In this document: piece by piece, positions 43,692-53,819 of the stretch
Layout of the letters: each line of letters opens with the position of its first letter
Position numbering within the stretch: position 1 is the stretch's first letter
DNA from: DATJPR01 sp963752915
GTDB taxonomy: Bacteria; Bacteroidota; Ignavibacteria; UBA10030; UBA6906
NCBI GenBank assembly: GCA_963752915.1
Contig: CAVVZZ010000002.1
Coordinates: 434,001 to 498,000 of the forward strand
Length of the DNA stretch: 64,000 nt
Direction of reading: 5' to 3'
Translations under genes and position numbers: made by a program
The notes under the pieces: generated by a model
Told to the model about the DNA's origin: nothing
Seen by the model: only the letters and a program-made list of their open reading frames with translations
The model's database searches: none

Positions 43692-45504
43692 CTACACAGG
43701 CACGGCCGCGATCTCGGGCATCGGGATTACCAGTGCCTGAAGATCCAGCTCCAGTTCCTGCAACTGTGTTGCGAAAATCTCATGATACCGCTCGGTCTCT
43801 TTCGTCATCTTGAAAACGAGCGTGCGATAGTATTCGATCCCATCCTGCATGTTTTGCCGGAACGTGGTGAGGTACTTTTGCTCGCTCATCGACGCCGAAT
43901 CCCATTTCTTGCCAATTTCCTTCCGCAAGTAGTCCACATAGAGCCGCAGTTCGTTGATAAACATGCTCGGCCGATCCGAAACTGTCATCAACTGAATTCG
44001 ACCGTAAATGTGTCCCACCATTTCTTCCAGCGTCGCAAGCCGGGAGAAATACGCGAGGTTGGGCCCGGGGCAGACAGCAACTGCGAGTGGCTCGGAATCC
44101 TCCCCCTTCCCCGTTACGGCATGCGAAGAGGCGGCGAGGTCTTCACACAGGCAGGCCTTCTCCACAACCTTTTGGATCCGACGGTCGAGCTCGTTTGGCG
44201 TGAGATCCATACTCTGCAACTGGCTGATCTTCATCGACTGATACTGTCGTGATGCCGTGCAGATCGGTTCTTTCGTAAACTCGGTATTCGACACAAGATA
44301 TTTTTTCGTGCAGGGACTGCCGGGTCTCCCCTCTTTGATGCGTCGTTGAACCTGCTCTTCACTGCTGGTGCCCCGAAGATTGTTGAACGCGATGCCAAGG
44401 GGCGATGCATCACTGATGTAGAAGTCTTTCTCCCCTGCGGCAGCGAGTTTCGCCCGGGTCCACGGATCGACATTGGTCGCTTCCGGAACAAGAAGGAATG
44501 GTGATCCCCATCCCGTACCATCCATATGGTAGTATTCGCGAAGGAATTCGTCTTCCGCCGCCGTTCCAATCCCGCCCTGAACCGTAATCCGAAGCGGCCT
44601 CGGATCTGACGGAGCCCGGTGCCCCTTTGCCTGCAACGCGGAGGAGTAATGGGTGTGGGTTTCAGAAAGCAGAGCCGCTCTCTTGTCTTTGAATTCCTGC
44701 AGGATGGGTCCGAGCATTTCGCCATCTGTCGCAAACGCATGCCCGCCGCAGTTCAACCCTGACTCGATACGATACTCCGAAACCCAGACTCCCTTTTTCG
44801 CAAGGATCCTTCCCTGAATCGATGCCGACCGGTAGTCACTCACTTTCAGAATGACCTTCTTGGGCGATGTTCCATCAGGGCGCGGAAGGAACTCCGGGCA
44901 ACGCTCCATATAGTTGAACAGGCGTTGGTTGAGACCCGCTGAGAGAACAACAGAGGAATTCAGATCACTGCGGACGAATCCGCGAAGCGCAGCAACGGCA
45001 TCCGACGATTCCGGAAGCGGCTCTGAAGTCTGTGTGGTTCGATTGATCTTGTCGAGCTTCGTCATGATATTGACGTCAATCGCTCCAGGCGCCATCCCGG
45101 CCCGCAACTCCTGCTCCAGCACGAACCGGTGTGCCGCATCGCGGGCGCCCACCCACCGTTGGTACAGGCGCTTCATCGGCGACTGCTCGGCCAGCATCTC
45201 GAAATACTTTACGATTTCACTTCCCGGCTCGAGTGGCGAGTTCTTGAGCGTGAGCCCACTGTTCCTGGACGATCTGATGGACGAGATTCAGGTATGCAGT
45301 GATCCTCCTCGCCCGGGGGTCTTCGTCTTTCTGTTGAATTGCGTCGTACGGTCTTCCATAGACGCGAGAGTAGTGTTCCCGCATCTTCTCAATCAGGATG
45401 TCGTCGACGATTGAGATCACCGATGCGATGCCAAACCGCGCAACCTTCAACGGGGTGTCGATGGAGAATGCCAGTCCGAGAACTGGTATGTGAAATGAAT
45501 GCAT
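43692..45504 (-). CDS. Conserved uncharacterised protein of Bacteroidota type, split by one frameshift
   Basis: Two overlapping frames form one protein of about 600 residues. The first starts at ATG 45504 (MHSFHIPVLGLAFSIDTPL) and reads to VQEQW. Dropping one G from the GGG at 45255-45257 joins it to LTLKNSPLEPGSEIVKYFEML and the long second frame. I know similar proteins as 'hypothetical' in Bacteroidota. Conserved-looking blocks are SIDTPLKVARFGI, DVNIMTKLD, RIESGLNCGGHAFATDG, ITVQGGIGTAAEDEFL and PEATNVDPWT. A TIM-barrel resemblance to nitronate monooxygenases is possible but unproven. Several Cys (SPCTKKY, EPICTAS, ACLCED, VAVCPGPN) could bind metal. Confidence 0.7.
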
Positions 45505-45612
45505 GGGCTGATTTTGCACGCGCAACGCTCCAAGTCCTAATGCGACAACTGGAACATGTTTTTCGCTCTTTGCAGAGCGCTCCCCGATGCTACCTCGTCC
45601 ATCCTGCAACAC

Positions 45613-45644
45613 AAAAAAGGCCTGAATCCTCAATGGATTCAGGC
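45613..45644 (-). terminator. Intrinsic terminator behind the radical SAM gene
   Basis: GCCTGAATCC (45620-45629) and GGATTCAGGC (45635-45644) make a perfect ten-pair stem with a five-base loop. On the minus strand it is followed by six T (45618-45613). It lies about 140 bases after the stop of the radical SAM gene and separates it from the uncharacterised gene. Confidence 0.85.
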
Positions 45645-45783
45645 TTCTCGAGGTACCAGTAGGGCTCAAATCTCATTCAACGCATGTTCAATATAGTGAT
45701 TTGTCCGACAAGGACAAAATCAGAAACACCCGAATCTGATCCTTCCTCGCAATCGGGGTCGAAACAGCCACTTCTCTGTCAAA

Positions 45784-47277
45784 TCAGTTGACTTCTTTTG
45801 CGTACTGCTCAAAGACCCTGCGGAAATGAAATCCATAGATGGCAAGGGTGATCGCAGTCGAAAAAAGTCGTGGCCGACGCATCAACGACCAGAAGAAGAG
45901 CTTCCAGTAGTACAGCCGCTCTTTCCCGACGATCCCCAAAAGAAGCATCGATTTCGAGAGAGCACGAAGGTGCGCAAAACGAAGCCCCGAACTGTGCCGT
46001 TGTCGCGGCTCATGTGTTTTGAGGAATTCCGTGACCCGCCGGTAATACTCCTTGGGCGAGTAGATGGTAGTGAGGATTCTCCGGTAGCCATCAAGAAGCG
46101 CGGTACGGTTCATCTTTGGAATGAAGTTCATCGAGAAGTCCGTGTTATTCCCCGAGAACACTTTCAACAGTCTGTTTTCCCTTCCCAACCGGAGATAGAG
46201 CCGCGAGTTCTTCGGGGCATTCAACAGACCCACCATCGCCACGACGATGCCGCTCTCTTTGATGAACCCTATCAGTGTGTCGAAAATGGATGTGGGATCA
46301 TGATCGAATCCGACAATGAATCCCGCCTGAACCTGCATCCCCGCATTCTGCAACGTCCGCACGCTCGCCAACAGATCCCGGTTCTTGTTCGGGGTCTTTT
46401 TGCATTCCTCCAGGCTTTCGACGTTCGGGCTTTCAATCCCGACGAACACCTCGTCAAATCCCGCACGGGCCATCAGGTCCATGAGTTCCGGATCGTCTGA
46501 AAGATTCAGGGACGCTTCGGTCCCCAGGGTGAAAGGATGCCCCTTTTCCTCCATCCATCGGATGATGAGCGGAAGGACTTCCTTTTTCAGCTTATTTTTG
46601 TTTCCGATGAAGTTGTCATCCACGAAAAACAAGTGACTCCGCCACCCTGTCCGATACAGAGCGTCAAGTTCTGCGACGACTTGCGCGCCGGTTTTCGTGC
46701 GCGGCACGTGTCCATACAGCACCGTGATGTCACAGAACTCGCAGTCATACGGACAGCCCCGGGAGTACTGGACATTCATCGTCGCGTACTGACGCTGATC
46801 GATGAGTTCCCACATGGGAAGAGGGGTGCCCGAAAGGTCCGCCCATTCGTCGGTCACGTAATGGCTCTTTGGCGTTCCGCACTGAAGATCATGCAGAAAC
46901 AATGGAAGCGTAATCTCCGCCTCGTTTAAGACATAATGGTCGACCCCGGGAAACTCCTCGGGCCGCGCAGTAAAGAGAGGGCCACCCGCCACAATTTTCG
47001 TCCCAGATTCATTGCAGCGGGCGATCACCTCTCTGGCTGAATCGGCCTGCACAGACATGCCGCCGAGAAAAACGTAGTCCGCCCACTGAAGGTCCTTCGA
47101 CGTGAGAGTGGTCAAATTGAGATCGACAAGCCGCTTCTCCCATTCTGCCGGAAGGAGAGACGCGACCGTCAGAAGGCCCAGGGGAGGCTGCCCGACTTTT
47201 TTGGAAATGAACCGGAGGGCGTGCTTGAACGACCAGAACGTCTCCGGATACTCCGGACAGACCAGGAGAATATTCAT
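45784..47277 (-). CDS. B12-binding domain radical SAM protein (DUF4070 type)
   Basis: A 497-residue enzyme. Residues 1-150 form a cobalamin-binding Rossmann domain (LLVCPEYPETFWSF, GGMSVQADSAREVI). The radical SAM cluster motif is CPYDCEFCDI (CxxxCxxC) near residue 175. The rest is the usual TIM barrel (FVDDNFIGNK, GIESPNVESLEECKK) plus a DUF4070-type C-terminal region with a hydrophobic segment. Proteins of this architecture include the hopanoid C3-methylase family and other methyltransferases or ring-modifying enzymes. No hopanoid genes are nearby, so the substrate is open. Confidence 0.9.
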   Translation of the reverse strand: MNILLVCPEYPETFWSFKHALRFISKKVGQPPLGLLTVASLLPAEWEKRLVDLNLTTLTSKDLQWADYVFLGGMSVQADSAREVIARCNESGTKIVAGGPLFTARPEEFPGVDHYVLNEAEITLPLFLHDLQCGTPKSHYVTDEWADLSGTPLPMWELIDQRQYATMNVQYSRGCPYDCEFCDITVLYGHVPRTKTGAQVVAELDALYRTGWRSHLFFVDDNFIGNKNKLKKEVLPLIIRWMEEKGHPFTLGTEASLNLSDDPELMDLMARAGFDEVFVGIESPNVESLEECKKTPNKNRDLLASVRTLQNAGMQVQAGFIVGFDHDPTSIFDTLIGFIKESGIVVAMVGLLNAPKNSRLYLRLGRENRLLKVFSGNNTDFSMNFIPKMNRTALLDGYRRILTTIYSPKEYYRRVTEFLKTHEPRQRHSSGLRFAHLRALSKSMLLLGIVGKERLYYWKLFFWSLMRRPRLFSTAITLAIYGFHFRRVFEQYAKEVN

Positions 47278-47515
47278 GCCACCACCGTCAACGAGGTTGC
47301 GAGCCGGTTATTCGACAATCGCAGGGAGAAGACACGAGATCACCATTCTCTCCTGAATCGGGATGCTGGAGAGTAGCTCTCGATTGGTCGAACCACCGGC
47401 TTTGAAGGCTCCGTCAAACACCATCTTGAGGTCTTTGTAAGCTATAGAGGAGATGAGAACACCGCAATCGTCCAAAAGGATGAAAAAGGGGTGGTGTGCG
47501 GAATTCAACCTTCCA

Positions 47516-47553
47516 AAAATAAGACGCCTTGCATCGGAGAGCCTGCAAGGCGT
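47516..47553 (-). terminator. Intrinsic terminator behind the cupredoxin gene
   Basis: ACGCCTTGCA (47524-47533) and TGCAAGGCGT (47544-47553) form a ten-pair stem. On the minus strand it is followed by CTTATTTTT, a usable U-tract. It lies about 20 bases after the cupredoxin stop. Confidence 0.8.
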
Positions 47554-47573
47554 TGCAACGGAATTGAACGCGA

Positions 47574-47960
47574 TTACTTCACTATGACCGTCCCCCTCAT
47601 TCCCATGCCCGCATGATACGTGCAGTGATAAGCGAACGTTCCCACAGTGTTGAATGTCGTGGTTTGCGTGCTGCCTGCCGGCATATTCCCGGTGTCCCAC
47701 ACTCCCGAATCACTTGTCGAGGTATGGGCGATGCCATCAGTGTTTTTCCATGACACCGTTGTCCCCACCGCTACAGTGATGGTGACAGGCGAGAATGCCA
47801 TGCCGGCCATTGTTACGGTATTCGGCTGAGTAGCACTTGGTGTCGGGCTCGTGGGGGAAGACCCGTACGGATTTGAAGAATCATTCTTGCATCCGGCTCC
47901 GACAGCGATAAGAAGCGCGGCGGCGACAAACAATCGGAATGTGAAGAGGGGAATTCGCAT
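47574..47960 (-). CDS. Cupredoxin (plastocyanin/azurin-like) lipoprotein
   Basis: A 128-residue lipoprotein. The signal ends in VGAGC (lipidated Cys about 24). A Ser/Thr/Pro-rich linker follows, then a type I copper domain. Copper ligands are visible: His in DGIAHTSTS, then Cys, His and Met in YHCTYHAGMGM. It should be a membrane-attached periplasmic electron carrier or copper-binding protein. It is a single gene with its own terminator. Confidence 0.9.
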   Translation of the reverse strand: MRIPLFTFRLFVAAALLIAVGAGCKNDSSNPYGSSPTSPTPSATQPNTVTMAGMAFSPVTITVAVGTTVSWKNTDGIAHTSTSDSGVWDTGNMPAGSTQTTTFNTVGTFAYHCTYHAGMGMRGTVIVK

Positions 47961-48249
47961 ACTGTTGCTCCATTGTGATCGAGTGTGAACCCTGGTGTTT
48001 CTCCGATGTATTGCATGGACTGTGCCATCGAAAGCCGGTTTTGTTATTGTTGATTATGCATCGCAGAGCGCGCATCTGCCGGATTCCTGGGACAATCCGT
48101 GACAGCAATGTCCCAGAGGACTGTCCTGCAGCCGTGGAAAGTGTGGTTGGGGTGCCTCAGTGGCCTTCATGCCCGGCTTCTGAGTGCTTCGTTTCTGGGG
48201 ATTTCTTACATTGTCACCCTTGAGAGAATGAATCTCAACCGGAGGTCCG

Positions 48250-50433
48250 ATGATAAAGCTGGCGATTCAACTCATGAGTAACGCGCTGTTCATCACTGCA
48301 GTGTTGGCCACACCGCAGGGAGCATTTTCAGGAAACACGCAATCCATGTCGACCCATGAAACGAACACAGACACCCTTGCGAAGGGATTCACAAGCGAGA
48401 ATCCCTTTGCGACAGTGAGTACGCTCCCGTATCAGGCGCCTCCCTTCGACCGGATCCACGATGCCGACTATCAACCGGCACTGGAAGAGGGAATGCGACA
48501 ACAGATTGCGGAAGTCGCTGTGATTGCGAACGATCCTGCGCCTCCGACGTTCGACAACACGATCGTGATGATGGAACGGTCTGGAGCCCTCCTGACGCGT
48601 GTGAATAAGGTGTTCTCCGGCCTTGTCCTGGCGAATACCGATCCAACGCTCCAGAAAGTGCAGGAGGAGGAAGCACCACGATTGGCGGCGCACAACGATG
48701 CCATTCACCTCAATGCAGCATTGTTTCAACGTATCAAGACGGTCTACGATCAGCGGGAAACTCTTCATCTCACCACTGTTCAGAAGTTTCTCGTGGAGCG
48801 TTACTACAAGGATTTTGTGCGCGCCGGGGCCCTGCTTTCGGAAGCGGACAAAAAGAAACTCCGTGAGCTCAATCTTGAAGAATCAAAGCTGGTGACGTCT
48901 TTTCAGAACCGTCTGCTCGCAGCGACAAAAGCGGGGGCCCTCGAGATTGACGACAGGAAGGACCTCGAAGGCCTGAGCGAAGCTGAAATCTCGGCAGCAG
49001 CAGAAGCGGCGCATCAGCGCGGCCTTGATGGCAAGTGGGTACTCGCTCTGCAAAATACAACCCAGCAGCCGCCACAGTCATCGCTGGCAAACCGTGACGT
49101 CCGGCGACGTTTGTTTATTGCATCCACGGAGCGCGCGGAGAAACGCGACAGCAATGACACCCGCCTGATTATTCAGCGTCTGGCGGAATTGCGGATTGAA
49201 AAGGCCAACGTGCTTGGATTTCCGAGTTACGCCGACTACGTCCTCGCCGACGATATGGCGAAGACACCGCGGGCTGCGATCAAACTCCTGTCCGATCTTG
49301 CTCCCGCGGCAATTGCGAAGGCCCGGAGCGAAGCAACGAAAATGCAGCAACTCATCGATCGTGAAAAGGGTGGCTTCACACTCCAACCCTGGGATTGGCA
49401 GAACTATGCGGAGAGGGTTCGGAAGGAGGAATATGCACTCGACGATTCGCAGATCAAACCGTATTTCGAACTGAATCGCGTACTCCAGGATGGTCTCTTC
49501 TACGCCGCCAACCAGCTCTACGGCTTGACGTTCAAGGAACGCAAGGACATTCCTGTATATTCTCCGGACGTCAGAGTATTCGAAGTGTTCGATCACGATG
49601 GAACGACCATCGGACTCTGGTACTGCGACTATTACAAGCGCGACAACAAGAGCGGCGGAGCGTGGGAGGATACGTTCGTTGACGGAACCGGGCTGCTGCA
49701 CACAAAACCCGTCGTGTACAATGTCTTGAATGTCCCCAAACCGGGGGCGGGCCAGCCCACCTTATTGACGTTTGACAATGTTACCACCATGTTCCACGAA
49801 TTCGGGCATGCCCTCCACGCGCTCCTCACGAACGTGGAGTACCCGAGGATCGCGGGCACAAACGTCCCGACCGACTTCGTCGAATTTCCCTCCCAGTTCA
49901 ACGAACACTGGGCGCTCTATCCAACGGTCTTCGAGCATTACGCGAGACATTATCAGTCGGGAGAGCCGATGCCTCAGTCGTTGGTTGCGAAGATCCTGAA
50001 AGCAAAGACATTCAACCAGGGGTTTGCGACGCTGGAGTACCTCGAAGCCGCCCTTCTCGACATGGGGTGGCACACCCTTCAGATGGGAGAGCATCCGGGC
50101 GACGTCGACACATTTGAAGTCCACGCACTCAGGAAGTATCAGGTCGACATGCCGCTCGTACCGCCCAGGTACCGGTCGACGTATTTCGCACATATTTGGA
50201 GCAGTGGTTACGCGGCAGGGTACTTCGCGTACATGTGGAGTGAGGTGCTGGATGACGATGCTTACGGCTGGTTCACGGAACACGGCGGCCTGACGCGTGC
50301 GAACGGTCAGCGGTTCCGTGACATGATTCTGTCGCGCGGAGGGACCGAAGACGCTGCGGCGATGTACCGGGAGTTTCGCGGCCGCGATCCAGAGGTGAAG
50401 GCGTTGCTTGAGGAACGCGGCCTGACGAAGTGA
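48250..50433 (+). CDS. M3 family metallopeptidase (peptidyl-dipeptidase Dcp-like), exported
   Basis: A 727-residue zinc peptidase. The active site is FHEFGHALH near residue 515, with the third ligand in the following NVPTDFVEFPSQFNEHW segment (Glu). The full M3 fold is present, from the N-terminal helical region to the ARHYQSG and SSGYAAGYFAYMWSEVL blocks. A signal-like N-terminus (ALFITAVLATPQGAFSG) suggests periplasmic location. The ATG has a GGAGGT site. Dcp removes C-terminal dipeptides from peptides. Confidence 0.92.
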   Translation: MIKLAIQLMSNALFITAVLATPQGAFSGNTQSMSTHETNTDTLAKGFTSENPFATVSTLPYQAPPFDRIHDADYQPALEEGMRQQIAEVAVIANDPAPPTFDNTIVMMERSGALLTRVNKVFSGLVLANTDPTLQKVQEEEAPRLAAHNDAIHLNAALFQRIKTVYDQRETLHLTTVQKFLVERYYKDFVRAGALLSEADKKKLRELNLEESKLVTSFQNRLLAATKAGALEIDDRKDLEGLSEAEISAAAEAAHQRGLDGKWVLALQNTTQQPPQSSLANRDVRRRLFIASTERAEKRDSNDTRLIIQRLAELRIEKANVLGFPSYADYVLADDMAKTPRAAIKLLSDLAPAAIAKARSEATKMQQLIDREKGGFTLQPWDWQNYAERVRKEEYALDDSQIKPYFELNRVLQDGLFYAANQLYGLTFKERKDIPVYSPDVRVFEVFDHDGTTIGLWYCDYYKRDNKSGGAWEDTFVDGTGLLHTKPVVYNVLNVPKPGAGQPTLLTFDNVTTMFHEFGHALHALLTNVEYPRIAGTNVPTDFVEFPSQFNEHWALYPTVFEHYARHYQSGEPMPQSLVAKILKAKTFNQGFATLEYLEAALLDMGWHTLQMGEHPGDVDTFEVHALRKYQVDMPLVPPRYRSTYFAHIWSSGYAAGYFAYMWSEVLDDDAYGWFTEHGGLTRANGQRFRDMILSRGGTEDAAAMYREFRGRDPEVKALLEERGLTK

Positions 50434-50461
50434 AAAAAAGCGCTTTATACGCTCTTCGCAC

Positions 50462-51616
50462 TCACTGTTTGACCATGAACGGAATCGACGCCTCGGTCTC
50501 CGCCCACCGGAAACGGATCACTCCCCCCTTTCCGCTCTCGGCGATGACGAAGGTGAACCGTTCGGTGAGGTTGGGAAGACGCTCTACGGTCATCGGCAGC
50601 CGGGCAAGATCTTTGGATGCATCATAGACGGTTCCCCATTGTCCGTGTTGACGGTTAATGATAAGCTGCCAACCGTGCTCCGAGGGAAGCGAAAAGATCG
50701 AGTAGGTTCCTGGGGCCACTGAAGTGTTGCCAAAGAGAAGCTCCTTGTCCGTCACCAGTTGCGTGGCCGCATTCGCGCCGGTGCGCCAGACTTCGCCCCA
50801 TGGCACCACTGCCCCTCCGAAAATCTTGCGGCCCCGCACCGCGGGCCGACCGTAGTCGATCAGAAGATGCGCTCCGGCGATCTCCGCCTTCACCGTGTCT
50901 CTCGGGGACAAAACTCCGAGCGCTTTTCCCTCGGACTCATGCGCGACAAACGACGTTGCCAAGGCTTCAACGTTGAGTTCGCGAACACGCTCCGCCACGA
51001 ATTTGTCCGTCGTCTCGGTCAGATCCAGCTTCTGCAATTCTCCGTCCCGATCGACAATGGCATGGAGAGGGCTGAAGTCCTTCTCTGCATTCACGATCTC
51101 CAGCCGGCCCGTTGCCGCCTCCTTCACCTGATAGGTCAGGACTTGCCTTCCGGCGAGAACTCCGAACTCACGCGAGCCCCCCTTTTGCACGGCGTGTTGT
51201 AGTGCCATGTCCCACCCTGCAAAGAGATCGACGAAAAGCGGAAACGGATGCCCTTTTGCACCGACGACGGAAGATCTCGTCATCGTATCCTGTCTGAATG
51301 TTACTTCGATGCTGTCTCCCCGATAAAGGTAGTCCCGTTCACCCGTGACTGCACCATTCAGCGGGTGCAGGCTCACATGAAACCGGGACAATTCACCGTC
51401 CGGCCCAAACTCCGCTGTGTAATCACGCACGGTGGTCTTCGGACTGCGGACAACGCTCGTCCCTTTCAAAGTATGTCCGCTCAACGCGTACTGCTCGACG
51501 GCGATTGTATCGCGACCGAGCGTGGTCACGAAGAAAGAGGTTCTCGTTGTTTGAGCGGTCGCCGCGAGCGACCCGACGACAAAGACAAACCCTAGAAGAA
51601 TACAAGGATATTTCAT
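50462..51616 (-). CDS. DUF2911 domain protein, exported
   Basis: A 384-residue protein. The signal peptide is FVFVVGSLAATAQ. The C-terminal about 150 residues are a DUF2911 domain: IDYGRPAVRGRKIFGGAVVPWGEVWRTGAN in parts, then LLFGNTSVAPGTYSIFSLP and WGTVYDASKDLARLP. The N-terminal 200 residues are a beta-rich region with no family recognised. DUF2911 proteins are common in Bacteroidota and their function is unknown. It is convergent with the M3 peptidase gene, 28 bases apart. Confidence 0.9.
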   Translation of the reverse strand: MKYPCILLGFVFVVGSLAATAQTTRTSFFVTTLGRDTIAVEQYALSGHTLKGTSVVRSPKTTVRDYTAEFGPDGELSRFHVSLHPLNGAVTGERDYLYRGDSIEVTFRQDTMTRSSVVGAKGHPFPLFVDLFAGWDMALQHAVQKGGSREFGVLAGRQVLTYQVKEAATGRLEIVNAEKDFSPLHAIVDRDGELQKLDLTETTDKFVAERVRELNVEALATSFVAHESEGKALGVLSPRDTVKAEIAGAHLLIDYGRPAVRGRKIFGGAVVPWGEVWRTGANAATQLVTDKELLFGNTSVAPGTYSIFSLPSEHGWQLIINRQHGQWGTVYDASKDLARLPMTVERLPNLTERFTFVIAESGKGGVIRFRWAETEASIPFMVKQ

Positions 51617-51826
51617 AGTGACACCCTTTCTTGAACAGTCGATCGAGACAGCTGCCTTCTACGATCCTTCCACCATGGGAAAGAACGGCGGAACGATGGA
51701 GGAAGTTTCATGGCGGAGGATACCCGAACGCTCCTATTTTCCCTAAACTGTGTTATATTATGCTGTTTCCGATGTTTCCGCCTACCGTTCTCACCCATTA
51801 CACAATAACATCAGACCAGAAAGACC

Positions 51827-52774
51827 ATGATCGTCACAACCGCAAAACTTTTCAAACTTGCCTATGGTCGCTATGCCATCGGTGCCTACAATATCAACAA
51901 TGCCGAACAGGCCGTCGGACTCTTCAAAGGGCATGTGAATGCCGGGGCCCCGTTCATCGTGCAGATCTCCAAGGGCGCACGGAAGTACATCGGCATTCCC
52001 ATGATTGAAGCCATCATCCGTGGCGCCGAGAAGATGTTCCCCGCCGCGATCTTCGCAGTCCATCTTGATCATGGCGATGAAGCGACGTGCTATGACTGCA
52101 TCGACTCCGGATTCTATTCTTCGGTCATGATCGACGCTTCGCACAACCCGTTCGCCGAAAATGTCGCCATTACGAAACGTGTCGTTGAGCGCGCGCACGC
52201 GAAAGGGCTTTCCGTCGAAGCGGAAATGGGCATGCTCGGCGGCGTCGAAGAACACGTAAAGGTTGATGAGAAGAATGCGCGGCTCACCGATCCCGACGAA
52301 GCGAAGGCGTTCGTGACGCAGTCGGGGTGCGATAGTCTTGCCGTCGCCATTGGCACCAGCCACGGCGCCTACAAATTCACCGGTTCACAGGGACTGCACT
52401 TCGAGCGCATCGAGGCGATCCAGAAGCTTCTCCCGTCGTTCCCGTTGGTGCTTCACGGTTCCAGTTCCGTTCCCGCAGAAGAAGTGAAACGCATCAACAG
52501 CGCCGGCGGAGCCCTCAACCCGTCAGCGAAGGGTGTCGACGACAACCAGTTCCAGCGCGCAGCGAAGCTCGGCGTCACGAAAGTCAATATCGACACCGAC
52601 GGTCGGCTGGTCTGGACGCGCGTCCACCGGGAGTATTTCCGCGATCACCCCGAGGATTTCGATTTTCGCAAGCACGGCACAGTGTTCATGGACGAGTACG
52701 CGAAATTCATCGAGGCAAAATCGCAGAAACTCGGATCGGCGGGCAAGCTCGACGAGATCCGCAAAACACTCTAA
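51827..52774 (+). CDS. fba: Class II fructose-bisphosphate / ketose-bisphosphate aldolase
   Basis: A 315-residue zinc aldolase of the FbaA/GatY type. The zinc and catalytic region reads FAVHLDHGDE (Asp81, His82), followed by SVMIDASHNPFAENV, VEAEMGMLGG, GTSHGAYKF and LHGSSSVP. It cleaves fructose-1,6-bisphosphate or a related ketose bisphosphate in glycolysis and gluconeogenesis. Downstream is a small exported protein 28 bp away. The ATG was set by homology; its ribosome site is weak. Confidence 0.92.
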   Translation: MIVTTAKLFKLAYGRYAIGAYNINNAEQAVGLFKGHVNAGAPFIVQISKGARKYIGIPMIEAIIRGAEKMFPAAIFAVHLDHGDEATCYDCIDSGFYSSVMIDASHNPFAENVAITKRVVERAHAKGLSVEAEMGMLGGVEEHVKVDEKNARLTDPDEAKAFVTQSGCDSLAVAIGTSHGAYKFTGSQGLHFERIEAIQKLLPSFPLVLHGSSSVPAEEVKRINSAGGALNPSAKGVDDNQFQRAAKLGVTKVNIDTDGRLVWTRVHREYFRDHPEDFDFRKHGTVFMDEYAKFIEAKSQKLGSAGKLDEIRKTL

Positions 52775-52802
52775 GTCACTCCCCATGCGAAAGGACCTTC
52801 CG

Positions 52803-53273
52803 ATGAAAAATCGAATTGCGCTCTTCGTCGCCCTCTTGTTCGTCCTGGGCGGACCGGTGCTCGCAGGAGAACCGGACTATATCATTAAATTCCCTGACGG
52901 ATGGAAGAAACGCACGGAATCGGCTGCGCCGGAGCATTACATGAAGAATGGCACAAGCATGATCCTGACCATCGACTATGCTCCCGCAGAGGCCAAGACC
53001 ATCGATGCGTACGTCGAATTCGTCAAGAAGCAATACCAGAAATCGTTCAAGAGCATTCAGTTTGAGCCGGTCTCGAAGCTCACAATCAACGGGATTGATG
53101 CGAGAGAACTGAAGTATACAGCGGACATAAGCGGGATGAAGATGAAATACGATGTCGCATTCATCCCGCGGCAATCGAAGGTATACACGTTGACGGCGGG
53201 CGGCATGGGCGACACGTTCGACGCGCTGAAGGCCGACTGCCAGGCCATCTTCAAATCATTCAAGTTCAAATAG
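52803..53273 (+). CDS. Exported hypothetical protein of about 156 residues
   Basis: It begins with a signal peptide (LFVALLFVLGGPVLAG). The mature part is an alpha/beta domain with the outline of PsbP/DcrB-like or PRC-associated lipid-binding folds (IIKFPDGWKKRTES, then TYTLTAGG-like end DALKADCQAIFKSFKF). This fold guess is weak. The ATG at 52803 follows an AAAGGA site. Only 28 bases separate it from the aldolase, so the two may be cotranscribed, but no functional link is apparent. Confidence 0.8.
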   Translation: MKNRIALFVALLFVLGGPVLAGEPDYIIKFPDGWKKRTESAAPEHYMKNGTSMILTIDYAPAEAKTIDAYVEFVKKQYQKSFKSIQFEPVSKLTINGIDARELKYTADISGMKMKYDVAFIPRQSKVYTLTAGGMGDTFDALKADCQAIFKSFKFK

Positions 53274-53381
53274 CGCAGGGCTGATTCAGGCGCCTGCTCG
53301 CAGTTAGCATGCTCGGGCCTCCGGTTCGCCCCATCGTCAATGGGTCGGGCTGCGAGGCCCGCTGTTGTCACAAGGGGTAGG

Positions 53382-53819
53382 AACATTGAGCTGATCCATG
53401 GATTCAAGGATTACTGCGCGATGCTGTTCTTCAAAGGCGCGTTGTTGCGGGATGCCGGGGGTATTCTGGTTCAGCAAACGAAGAACGTCCAGGCGGGACG
53501 GCAGATTCGGTTCACCAGCCTTCGAGAGATTGAGAAGATGAAGGCGATTTTGGAGCAGTATATTTACGAAGCGATTGAAGTGGAGAAAGCCGGCTTGAAG
53601 GTGCCTCTGAAGAAGACGTCGGAATTCACGATGCCTGAAGAGTTTCGAAAGAAGTTAAACACGGTCCCCGGCTTGAAGACCGCCTTCAAGGCATTGACGC
53701 CGGGGAGGCAGCGAGGATACCTTCTGTATTTCTCCGCACCAAAGCAATCCAATACACGGGAGTCCAGGGTTGAGAAGTGTTTGAAGCAAATTCTCGATGG
53801 GAAAGGGCTAGACGACTAG
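53382..53819 (+). pseudogene. N-terminally truncated YdeI/DUF1801 family protein
   Basis: From NIELIHGFKDYCAMLFFKG onward the sequence is a clean YdeI/DUF1801 match: LLRDAGGILVQQTKN, ARQIRFTS, EAIEVEKAGLKVPLKK, ALTPGRQRGYLLYFS and SRVEKCLKQILDGKGL at the end. The family's first 45 or so residues (helical, with the RWG-like region) are missing. The preceding 40 codons, open back to 53340, do not resemble them. The gene is thus truncated at its 5' end and probably inactive. The break lies inside the 110 bases after the preceding gene, which contain no repeat. Confidence 0.75.
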
